Under the pieces are notes generated by a model, which saw only the letters and a list, made by a program, of their open reading frames with translations, had not been told where the DNA came from and made no database searches. Of a stretch of DNA of 64,000 nucleotides, positions 34,430 through 44,289 are shown piece after piece. Position 1 is the first letter of the stretch. Every line of letters starts with the position of its first letter. The stretch lies in NCBI GenBank assembly GCA_023375785.1, contig SZWC01007268.1, forward strand, positions 34,499-98,498. The letters are read 5' to 3'. Both the position numbers and the translations under genes were made by a program. The DNA is from Penium margaritaceum. Taxonomy: Eukaryota > Streptophyta > Zygnematophyceae > Desmidiales > Peniaceae.

Positions 34430-37337
34430 TGCTAAGTCACATATACTAATCCACAATTGAACGTATACAAATAAGCTGTGCACAAAAAATATGACCTCAC
34501 AAGCAGGACACTCTGCTCCTTCACTGAACTCTTGGCATGCATACTGAAAGTCTTCCCCAAAGGGGGACACACACATGCTGGTACATGGGTTGGCCACTTG
34601 ATATCTGGCCTCCTCCACCTCTGTCTTCCCTAGGGTAAGATTGTCCATCTTGCAACAGATGACATCTGCATCCTTCACCGCACATCCCGTGTCATGGGCC
34701 ACATGTGATCTGACCTTGTGCCGGTGCAATCTTGACTTTGGTTGCCGCTTGACCACCGTCTTCAGCAGGACATGGATGTGCCTCACCTGCACAGAAAACA
34801 TAAACAAAAAAAGCAAAGTTGAGGACATAGAAGTCAACACGTATGCACCAATGGTCATCAATGCATTTCATGGATGAGAGAATTACCTTTTCTCAGACAA
34901 AACGGTCTCTATGTGTCCGTTTGTGTCACGGTGGTCCCTCTTCCTCAGAGGAGTCCGAGGGGGTAGAGCTGTCGTTTGACTCCCACTACTCACACTCACT
35001 TGTCACATAGTCTGAGGCACTTTCATCCTCTGACCAGTCACTGGAGGACGGATTGTTGTTTGTTGTGTTGTTTACTGCCCCCGCTGGACTCCCAGGATTG
35101 TCAACCTGAGAGGAGACCGCGGGTTCTGCTGCTTCACCCACTACATCACTTCCAGCTGCATCATCTCTAGTTGTGGCTGATAGTGCTAATGCCTCACCTA
35201 CTACATCACTTCCAGGAACATCACCACCTGCTGCGGATGCTTCTACTACTGCATCACCTACTGCATCACTTCTAGCTACGTCATCACCTGCTAATTTTCC
35301 AGGTTATCTGGGGCCTTGTCCACCCTCACCTCGCACCCCACGTCCTGAAGCAAGCTGTCTGTGCCGAGCTGCTACAACGTTAGCTAGGACGAGGATAGGT
35401 GGGTTTGTCTTTTTTTGTGGCCCATGTCCAGCCAGGTTGCACCGGCTGCAGATGCGGTCCCTCTTGCGACGCTCATACCAGTCCTTCCGCTTCGGAGTCT
35501 GGACTTCAGCCTCCCGGCTCCGCGCTTCTTTCCTGGCAGGCCCCACTCCTTCTCTGCGTACTACACGTCACAGAGATTGATTCCGAGCATGAGGCGATGG
35601 TAGGTCCTTTTCCAGGCTATTTTTTTCAGGTGAATGTCAATGTACATTTTGGTTTTCACTCCAGCATCTACGAGAAGGCTCACTGCATGTTGACACGGGA
35701 ACCCGTACTCGGCCCACTGCTCGCAGCTACACTTCTTGGTGTTGCAGTCCACCTCTCGCCCAGAAAGACTCTTGGGACCCGACACAGTGCCAGATAGTGG
35801 TCCCATCGGGATGATGTCATACTCCCTCGCCTTCTATGTGCAGTTCTTCACCATATTGTCGGCATGAGTCAGCTTCCGCCGGTCAGCAAATGGTTTTTGC
35901 ACCCACACGTAAAGCTGGAAAAAATAGTGAAAGGGGTAGAGATGTCGTAGATCCATGGTCCGGGCATTCAAGGACTCTGTTGTGTTGCTTATCATGTGAC
36001 CGCCACGTGTGACGGGGATGAAGACCCGAATCCACCTGTCCAACGGTATGCCAGGTTTTTCACCACCACCGAAGATGTACTCTAGACCCTGCGTAGAAGC
36101 CCTTGCAAGTTCTTCCTATGTGCGCTTGAACTTCTTGTTGTTGAAGGTATGGGTGAGGGTCTAGAAGAGGTTAGTGGCCACTGGTCCGCTTTGACCTTGA
36201 CGTTTTCTTGGATGTGCTATGCATAGTATGTGTGGGTAGCACGAGGCATCTCTCTAGCCACAGCAGCAAGGAGCCTGGCGTCTTGATCGGAGATGATGAA
36301 TGTTCCTCGCTCTCTTGCTATTGGATATGTGTGCAACAGCTGCTGGACGAACCACGTCCAATTTTCCTTGTCTTTTTTTCCGCAGAGTGCAAACGCCATG
36401 GGTGCGAAATGGTTGTTGGCATATTAGAACTGAGCAATGAGGAGAACCTGCTTGAACCCTTTTTTCCTAAATGTAGCATCCATGGTGATGAGGCGTCGCA
36501 CATGGTTCCAGCCCTCCTGACAAGCGCCATGTGCCACAAAGGCCCGACAGAGCAGCTTTTTCTTGTCCTGCTCAGCACACGTAAACGTCTGGGGGTCCAC
36601 TCTCTTCAACAACACGACATACAGCGCATGTTGACACTTGTTTAAGGCAAGGGTCTTTCACAAATGCAAAAGACAGTTGAAAATGGGATGTGTACCACAA
36701 ATTACTAACCTTTGCTATGTAGGCTGGGAAGAGGGACCACAAAAGCGTCTTCTCCCTCATCAGCTTCTCCTAGGTCGCCTTCTTTGCTCAATATACCACT
36801 GGATAGTGCACTTTCTCCCCTGTGCATGCCTCGACAATCTGTTGCAGTGCCTTTGTGTTGGTGGACGAATTTTTCTTCATCTTCTGCTCGAAGTGGCGCA
36901 ACACCCATGCTGCTCGACGTGCCTGATCGCCCTTTTTGGTGGTGGGGGTGCACTTGTGTCCATCCACAAAATCAATCACGGCGACCTTGATGTGCTTACG
37001 CTGATAGCGCACCTTGAGGAGCCATGGGCAGCCCGCAATCTAACAGTCTGCAACAGACTTTTAGGCGAGTTGGCTCACTACAGACCAAGGAGACACGCAT
37101 GTTTTGGTCAACAGCGTAATCTTGGATAGCTTTGTGATAGGAATTCATGTTCCAAAAGGCTTGACCACCCGGGAAATCCGTGCATTTTGATGTGCACTTG
37201 CTTGAACAAGCAAGAGTGGCTTCCACTTCTTTGCCGGTCTTCTCTGCCAAGGGGGGCAGTGTTTCTTCATTGGAAGACCCTACAAAGAAGACATGTAGGG
37301 AAAGAACTTCAAGCACATATTTGGAGAAAGTACACAA
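34430..37337 (-). pseudogene. MULE A transposase (MuDR-type)
   Basis: A minus-strand gene in several broken frames. The N-terminal MuDR-like DNA-binding region lies at 37200-36790 (FPGGQAFWNMNSYHKAI, IDFVDGHKC). The first catalytic Asp is in RRLITMDATF (about 36480), the second in FIISDQDARLL (about 36288), and the Glu in SNTTESLNARTMDLRHLYP (about 35977). The SWIM zinc finger is complete at 35731-35689 (CSCEQWAEYGFPCQH). A zinc knuckle near 35440 (CSRCNLAGH) lacks its last Cys. A separate downstream segment (34800-34500, RSHVAHDTGC...ECPACE) aligns with the last exon of MULE B and C and is preceded on the minus strand by a splice-acceptor-like ctgtgcag. MULE transposases cut and paste elements with ~9-bp target duplications. 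This one is inactivated by stops and shifts. Confidence 0.75.
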
Positions 37338-39731
37338 GATTAAATTGTGTGATGTGGCAAGCAGGTAGCATACTTTGACATAGCAAGAGGTTCAACCTCG
37401 TCGGATGCGATGCCATTTCTACAGACAAAGTGGGTTCAACCCACCCGCACGATAATCACGAAACGGACAAACACGTTGACTTCCTCCAAGTCGCATCGTG
37501 CGATGTTCAACTCGGTCTGGAGAGTACGCATTCATATGCTCTACAACATTGATGTGACTATTGTACTCATGCTCCTCCCAATCAGTCCAAAGGATGAAGG
37601 ACTTAGGGTTGAAGCGGGAGACGCGGACGTCTGGTGGATTTTCCTGTGGATAGTCGCCACTTGTGGCGTAAAAAGTGGTGGCCATCTTGGCCAAAAGTGG
37701 GTATAACAATGCATGCCATGCGTCGTAATATGCATTGTACCCACCATCTGCACTTGGCAAACCCACCCGTTGTTAGAGCGAGGAGAGCCATACCGAAGAC
37801 AGACTCCCGTTACGTCAAAGCGGTGACAATGGAAGGACATGTCGCGTACACATGAACAATGGCTCAACGGTCATGACCCCTACGCACGACGAGAGAGAAC
37901 ATCCACATGGCATGGCGGTTGGCCGACATACCATGACGACAACCGTCGCAAAAACATGCATGCAGTGTGAACATGTACGGAGGGAGAAACAAAAACTATT
38001 AATCCTATGATGCACCTGGGTCCGAAACGCCAACGAGGGGAGGCACGTCAGCGTCGAGAAAACGACGTTGACAGCATGTGGTCTGACCTCGAAATATCCA
38101 CCAGTTGGCACCGTTGGCATGAGGACTACAGATGGCAACGCCCACTTGGCAACACTTTGCATGATCAAGATTTGCTATGATTAGAGTCCGTTCGGGTGTT
38201 GACGAGGTTCTCGTTTGCCGTCGGTGCTGCATGTTCTACACCGAGGGTATCTGAAGTCTGCTTTTACATGCAAATGATGTCATCTTTACGTCGTTCATCC
38301 GAAGTCAAAGCCCCCCTCTTCAAAGGCCAAAAGAAAGTAGGGGACAAGTGATCACTTTTCTACATATTTTTCCTTGCAGAACTTGTGCTTCGCTTGAAGT
38401 CATTCAAAAGGCGCTTGAGTCAGGGTTGATTTCTTACACTGTAAAAATGGTGACTTAATGCGCTGAAAAATGAAGAAAAAAACATTTGTCGGATAACCAC
38501 TGTCTTTGAACTCATTCGTCTGCAACCGGTGTACCATGATTTTTTTTCCAATAGTGGGCACGGCATGCATGATCTGAGGCGCTTCAAGAAAAGTGGGTAC
38601 TGAACGCATATTTTCTATGATGTGAGTACCGTGTCCAAAATGGCCAAGAGAAAATTCGGAGGCCCACATGATGGGTATAGCGGAATGAGGCCCAAAAGAA
38701 AAACAAAACGAGAACTTCCGCTTGATCTCGAATGGGCATTTTTGCTCGATCAAATGGATGTTTTTGCTCGATCGCGATCCAGCGATGAGCTCTTTGTTTT
38801 TTTTTTTCTATACTCAAACCCCCTTGTTTGATGTAGGGTTTCTTGGGCTCCGTCCACACAAAACATAGAAAAGCCTAAATCGATCATGATCCTCACGTGG
38901 GAGTGAGAGTTGCAAGTGGGGTCGACATGCCCCACCTCGCTCCGCTCTATGAGCGGCGCATGCCACTGATCGAGCATGGTGAAGCGAGTGCGCAGGGCAG
39001 TTTTATTTTTGTAGTCACTGGGAAGGGCTATAACATTATTTGTTTGCTGGGTAGGGCGTCACCAACCCCCTCGTGGATTGGGCAGAACGGTTAGTATGCC
39101 CGTTTGACAACAAAACAATTGTGAAGGGTTCCTATGTACCCCCCCCCCCCCAAAAGAAAGGACGGAGCGTCGAGATACCCACCATATCCAAATTTTAAGC
39201 TGTCGTGCCGGCATGTGCTGAAAAAGGAAGTGGATACCCAGACCAGTTTCATTTTGTATTACGTATCCAGTGTCTGATATCATAAAGATGGTGTATCTGA
39301 GTCCGCAATTTTTGGAACAACATACTATGAGGTTTTATTTTTATAACGGGGTACCCATGTTGAAAGTAGGCAAATATTCACGATTACATGTACATGACCC
39401 TAGAGTGCAACGTCGACGATGTGTACGTGTCATTCTGTCGTACTCGTAAAAAACGACGTGAGGGCAGTGTCAGGTCAATGACCCCCTCTCCAAGTTCTCT
39501 CGAAATTGGGGGGGGGGGGGGGGATGTCGAGCATGCGCTCTCCCATTGTGCACATTGTGCGACGATTGTCCACATTAAAGAAACTGTATCGCACGCCGGC
39601 AAGCTGGAAGCAAGACCATTTTTCCTAATCATTGTCGGTCGTGCACAACGGGAGAAAAACAAGTTCAAAATGTCACCGGTTCAATGTCGTTAGATCGGTC
39701 GATCGAACGTGCGGCGAAGGCCAACCATTAT
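37338..39731. other. no recognised gene; MULE-terminus relics and G/C homopolymers
   Basis: A 115-aa open frame on the minus strand (37766-37419, with DWEEHEYNSHINVVEHMNAY) looks protein-like, and could be an N-terminal exon of MULE A, but I do not recognise it. 38470-38660 and 39160-39360 carry loosely repeated 'gtgggtac'/'gatacccac' blocks like decayed MULE terminal arrays. There are homopolymer runs of C near 39139 and of G near 39510. Confidence 0.35.
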
Positions 39732-39756
39732 AATGAGATAGGGCATAAATACACCG

Positions 39757-39900
39757 GTGCCCATCGTTTCGGTTGATAGATCCGCGGTGTCCATAGTAAA
39801 AAATGAACCGACGGTGGTGGCAATAGTCGAAGATGATTTGTCAGCGGTGTCCATAGTCGACAACGTAATGACAGCGATGTCTATGTTTTTCACGGTGCAA
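39757..39900 (-). repeat. left terminal 30-bp tandem array of MULE C
   Basis: Five units with exact 30-bp spacing (39757, 39787, 39817, 39847, 39877), each starting ggtgtccatagt or a variant. It is inverted relative to the array at 58926-59060. Confidence 0.8.
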
Positions 39901-40418
39901 GGGGAAAACGAATAACATGACAACTGTATCCACTATTCGCTCAAATTATTCATTCATGATGGACTTGCATGTCGTTAAAAAACCTCACATGTTGACAAGC
40001 AGTCTTGAAAGCCTGTGGTTCATTTTGTCGTTTACCGTTCTGTGGCGTTCGTGGAGTTCGTTGAAGTTGGAGCCATGCATGTAGACCGATTTCGTCGCGT
40101 TGTACCCGACCTTTGCGCATCGTAAGAAAGAGGACAGTGCTACTGCCAATGAATGCTCACCGAATGGACGAGGCCAGCGGGAATGAGATATTGTCCACGG
40201 TGGAATCTGCCAAAGCCGTACACACCATCAACATATGCCGGCGGCATGTGCCCATGTCCACTCAGGGTCACGCGAATAGGTTCAATGAGTGAATCGTTCT
40301 TTTTTACCAGTTTGCACTATCAACAAGTACTATCATGTGGATTTAAGGTGCTTCCCTGTTAGTTTGCTGCGAAAAGATTATACCTACTGTCAAACTTTGA
40401 CTAACACGTTGGATCAAC

Positions 40419-40722
40419 ATGGACAACGACGTCCTTCCAAATGGCCCGACACATCATGGATGGGGTACTCCGTAGAGGACCCTGTGGCGGCTCATCGGGC
40501 ATAGGTCGCATTGAAGGAGTAGTAGGATCACTATGAAGCATGCAACCGAGATTTGGGATATGTACAACGATCATGGGCCCTACCTCCTGTGACTCTGGAA
40601 TACATGGCTTGGAACTTGGGAGTGCCCATGGCGAGTAGTAGGCCACCCATATGTCCCGAGCCACGGGAGCCATGGACATGGACGCTCGGTCCATGTCCAT
40701 GCTCGAGCCACCGAGTCCATAG
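40419..40722 (+). pseudogene. MULE accessory ORF X, copy in MULE C
   Basis: Starts like the intact copy at 42678 (MDNDVLPNGPTHHGWGTP), but hits TAG about 18 codons in and is frame-shifted afterwards. In another frame the end still reads EYMAWNLGVPMASSRPP and ends at the equivalent TAG. The nucleotide sequence aligns throughout with 42678-42962, so this is the broken sister. Confidence 0.7.
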
Positions 40723-40726
40723 TGGG

Positions 40727-41135
40727 CATTCGAGTATTTTTTCAGAGAAGGTATGGGCATTTGAGTATTATTTCATTGACCATTATGTACATTCGATTAT
40801 TATTTCAGTGACAAATATGGGTATGCGAGTATCATTGCAGTCACAAGTATGGGCACTCGAGTATTATGTCATTGACATTTATGGGCATTCGAGCATTATT
40901 TCAGGAACAAGTATGGGCATTCCAGTTTTATTTTAGTGACTTGTATGGGTATTTGGGTATGACTTCAGTTCAGTTCAAGTATGGGCATTGAAGCATTAAT
41001 GATGTCACAAGTATGGGCATTCCAGTATGATTTCACTGACAAGCATGGGCATCCGAGTCTGATTCCAGGTACAAGTATGGGCGTTCGAGTATTAATTCAA
41101 AAACAATTAAGGACATTCGTGTATGAATTCAAGGC
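40727..41135 (+). repeat. 32-bp minisatellite (about 13 units) in MULE C
   Basis: Consensus gggcattcgagtattatttc followed by agtgacaagtat. About thirteen head-to-tail units are mostly exactly 32 bp; one is 36 bp. It lies between ORF X and ORF Y. Confidence 0.85.
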
Positions 41136-41365
41136 CAACAAAGTATTGTTTTGATCTATAAAGGTACGCAGTTTCTATTTCTTTCAATATATGACCGTAA
41201 AAGTGAGTTCATAGTGTTGTATTCACATAGCCTTCATCTTCATGGGTACATTTCGTTTATATTGCATGGGTACTGAAATTCATTAAATCAATGGACATTA
41301 TTGTACTGTTAACAAAGAACTACATGTCTTCAGACAAACAAGAAGAAGAACTACTACCCAAACCA

Positions 41366-41720
41366 CTATGGATCCAACCACTCTGGATCGAGGACACTGC
41401 ACAACCAGAGCAACTGACACACCTCACAGGCACATCCCTGCCATCCCTGACAGGATATTGCATCAAAGAAAATTTCCTCATTGGCATCATGCAATTTGGT
41501 TTCTTTGTCTTCTTCATCTTCTTGTTCGTAGAAAACGTCTTCTCCGTGCCAATCCCTGATTCTGCTTCACTTTTATAGGTATCAATTTGAGATCCATCGT
41601 TGTATGTCACTGTACAATGGCACATGCCTTCATATCTCATAGTTGTTGGCTACCAATAATAGGAATACAGTGTCTGACATACCAATGTTGCACCAACTCC
41701 CGAGAGGAACCCCACAGTCT
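41366..41720 (-). pseudogene. MULE accessory ORF Y (Cys-rich), copy in MULE C
   Basis: Minus strand. Conserved with 43629-43976: a hydrophobic TVGFLSGVGATLVCQTLYSY segment, then RYEGMCHCTVTYND, an acidic stretch after a frameshift (FYEQEDEEDKE), then FFDAISCQGWQGCACEVCQ and a terminal LWLCSVLDPEW. A stop between the halves and the frameshift break it. The protein family is unknown. The clustered Cys (C-x4-C-x-C-x2-C) suggests metal binding (inference). Confidence 0.55.
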
Positions 41721-42020
41721 AGTCAAGTGGATGACATGAAGTTATGTTTCAGGGTCCTCGTCTAAGTGCTTAGACAGAAAATACATTTGATTGAAAGGGA
41801 ATGAAATGAACATGTTAGAAGTCTATATGTACACATCCTTAGTTTCTGCTTCTGATTGGTCTTAACAAAAAAGGAAGTTGGACATCACTCATTCACAAGT
41901 ATTGAGAAGTACACAAGCTGAGAGGCATTAAGCACTACACTATCTTCCAGAAACTGAGTTAAACAAAACTACCAACCCAAATACACCCCAAGTGAAAATA
42001 ATTCGGGCATAAATACTCCG

Positions 42021-42160
42021 GATTCCATGGTCTCGGTCGATAGATCCACGGTGTCCAAAATCAAAATGGAGCCGACTGCGGGGTCCAAAGTCGAAACCGA
42101 GACGCATGCGGTGTCCATGGTCGGAATCAAAATGACAGCGGTGCCCATAGTTTTCATTGT
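42021..42160 (-). repeat. left terminal 30-bp tandem array of MULE B
   Basis: Units at 42021, 42051, 42081, 42111 and 42141, spaced exactly 30 bp, each beginning g(t/g)gtcca or a variant. Inverted relative to 47665-47824. Confidence 0.85.
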
Positions 42161-42677
42161 ACGTGACGAAACCAAAATTTATTTCTACTGTACCCACTAT
42201 TCGATCGAAGTATTCAGCCTTGATGGACTTGCATGTCGTAAACAAGCCTCGCATGTTGCCATCCTGGCTTGGCAGCCTCCGCTTTGTTTTCTCGTTTACC
42301 ATTCGGCGGCGGGAAATTCGCACAAGCTGGAGCCATGCATGTGGACTGATATTGTCGTGTTGTAGACGATGTCTGCGCGTTGCTGGGAACATGACATTTT
42401 TATCGCCAATGAATGCTCGCCGAATGGATGCGGCCACCAGCAATGACATATTGTCTACGGTGGAAGTTGCCGACGCCGTGCACACCTTCACCCGATGTCG
42501 GCGGCATGTGCCGACGTCCACTCAGGCTCACGTGAAGAGATTCATCAAGTGAACCGCTTTTTCTACCGGTTCGCACGATGAACCAGTACTACAGTGTGTA
42601 TTGAAGGTGCTTCCCCGACAGTTGTCTGCGCTTAGTTTACTCCTAGTGTCGAACTTTGACTAACACGTTCGCTGGAC

Positions 42678-42962
42678 ATGGAGAACGACGTCAGTCCAGA
42701 TGGCTCGGCACATCATGGATGGGGTACTCCCTTAGCGGACCCTCGGGCGGCACATCGGGCATGGGCCGCATTCAAGGAGCGGTGGGACCGCAATGTAGCA
42801 CGCAACCGAGAGTTAGGAGATGAAGAACCATCATGGGCCCGAGCTCCTGTGACTCTGGAGCACATGGCTTGGAACTTGGGAGTGCCCATGCCCAGTAGCA
42901 GGCCGCCCAACTGTCCCGAGCCATGGGAGCCGTGGACATGGACCGAGCCACCGAGTCCGTAG
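42678..42962 (+). CDS. MULE accessory ORF X (intact, 94 aa)
   Basis: ATG at 42678, TAG at 42960-42962. A short protein rich in Trp, Pro and Arg: MENDVSPDGSAHHGWGTP, then a helix-like AHRAWAAFKERWDRNVARNR, then PSWARAPVTLEHMAWNL and SSRPPNCPEPWEPW. I do not recognise the family. Related frames occur in the same position in MULE C (40419, broken) and MULE A (33396, one stop), always on the strand opposite the transposase and converging with it. Maize MuDR has such a convergent second gene (mudrB). No similarity to mudrB is claimed; the parallel is positional. It may be one exon of a larger gene. Conservation across three diverged MULEs argues for selection at some time. Confidence 0.6.
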   Translation: MENDVSPDGSAHHGWGTPLADPRAAHRAWAAFKERWDRNVARNRELGDEEPSWARAPVTLEHMAWNLGVPMPSSRPPNCPEPWEPWTWTEPPSP

Positions 42963-43560
42963 TAGGCATACGATGATGAAATTACGAACATCAGAGTTTG
43001 ACTGCATTGACAATTCAGGGTATGCGAGTATTATTTCAGTGACAAGTATGGGCATCTGAGTTTTATTGGTCTCACAATTCTGGGTATGCGAGTATTATCT
43101 CAGTGACAAGTATGGGCTTCCAAGGTTTATTGCATTGACAATTCAGGGTATGCGAGTATTATGTCATTGACAAGTGTGGGCCTCCGAGGTTTATTTCATT
43201 GACAATTGTGGGTATGTGAGTATTATCTCAGTGACAACTATGGGCTTCTGAGGTTCATTGCATTGTCATTTCTTGGTATGCGAGTACTATTTCAGTGACA
43301 TGTATGGGCATCCAAGTTTTATTGCATAGACATGACTGGGTATCGAACTATGGGCATGGAACTATTATTTCAATGAGAAATATGGGTATCTGTTGTTTAT
43401 TTTTGTCGCATTTCCGGGCACAAAAGTAAAAGGTAATTGACAACTATGGGCAGTACATTATTATTTCATTGACAGCTATGGGCACTACAGTGTTATTCAT
43501 GCAACTAGTCTGGGCATGGGAGTAATGTTCATGACCCAAGTACGACCATTGTTGAATGAT
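42963..43560 (+). repeat. 32-bp minisatellite arranged as 64-bp dimers in MULE B
   Basis: From about 43017 the units alternate: type 1 gggtatgcgagtattatctc and type 2 gggcttccaaggtttattgc, each 32 bp. Units therefore alternate 1-2-1-2 for at least ten units, giving a 64-bp higher-order period. After about 43340 the order decays into looser 'tatgggca' repeats. The homologous array in MULE C lacks this alternation. Confidence 0.8.
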
Positions 43561-43628
43561 TTCAGGAAGTACTAGCCAATCCACTCTGAATCTAACCACT
43601 TTGGATCCAGGATACTGCACAGCCAGAG

Positions 43629-43976
43629 CTAGTGGCACAAGTCGCATCCACATCCCTGCCGTCCTTGACATCCCATTGCATCATAGAATATGTCCTCATC
43701 GGCATCAACAAAGTCGATATTTTCGTCTCCTCCCTCGTAGAAGACATGTTCCCAATGACTCTCCTCTGCCTCTGCTTCACTCGTGGAGGCATCCAATCGA
43801 CATGCGTCGTTGTGTGTCGCTGTACAATGGCACATGCCTAGATATCTTGTTCTTGTTGGCGGCCACAAATAGGAATACAGTTTCTGACACACCAATATCG
43901 CACCAACTCCCATGAGGAAGATGACGGTCAAGTCTTGTTGGTCACATGAACTCATGTTTCTGGTTCCTTCAAACAA
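43629..43976 (-). CDS. MULE accessory ORF Y (Cys-rich, 115 aa) or exon
   Basis: An open frame on the minus strand, downstream of and on the same strand as the MULE B transposase. It starts MFEGTRNMSSCDQQDL. A hydrophobic TVIFLMGVGAILVCQKLYSYL segment follows, then RYLGMCHCTATHND, an acidic stretch (EAEAEESHWEHVFYEGGDE), DADEDIFYDAMGCQGRQGCGCDLCH and a stop. In the MULE C sister the frame continues past this stop with LLWLCSVLDPEW, and MULE B also encodes LWLCSILDPKW after its stop, so this copy may be prematurely ended. Function unknown. It could be a 3' exon of the transposase or a separate gene. Confidence 0.5.
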   Translation of the reverse strand: MFEGTRNMSSCDQQDLTVIFLMGVGAILVCQKLYSYLWPPTRTRYLGMCHCTATHNDACRLDASTSEAEAEESHWEHVFYEGGDENIDFVDADEDIFYDAMGCQGRQGCGCDLCH

Positions 43977-44289
43977 TTGTCACAAAGAGAACGAAATGAA
44001 CATGTGTACACTTGGTAGCTGCTTGAGGTACATACATTATAAATTAATTTCAGGACACCATTGTGCATTCCAATTTGCACCTTACTGCAATTGTGGACTA
44101 CAACAGATGCATAGTTGAACAAAGCAAACGTCCAATGTGTGGTTAGTGGTTGTGAATTATTTGAGCAGAAGAGGAATGTGGGCTGATTTCAATATGGTGA
44201 GGGAGGAGTACACAAGCTCAGGCATTGGGAATTAGAACTCTTAGTCAAGCGGAGTTGATAAAAAAACTACTAACCAAAGTACACCACAG

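Noticed and set aside
37419-37867. Host gene on the minus strand (115-aa frame)
   Set aside because: No recognisable domain, no clear ATG start, and it lies beside a MULE; left as unassigned sequence.
39505-39525. G-quadruplex or functional poly-G run
   Set aside because: A single homopolymer run; could be a sequencing or slippage feature and nothing around it supports a function.
40727-41135. CRISPR-like array (32-bp period)
   Set aside because: Whole units repeat head to tail with no spacer-repeat alternation; it is a minisatellite.
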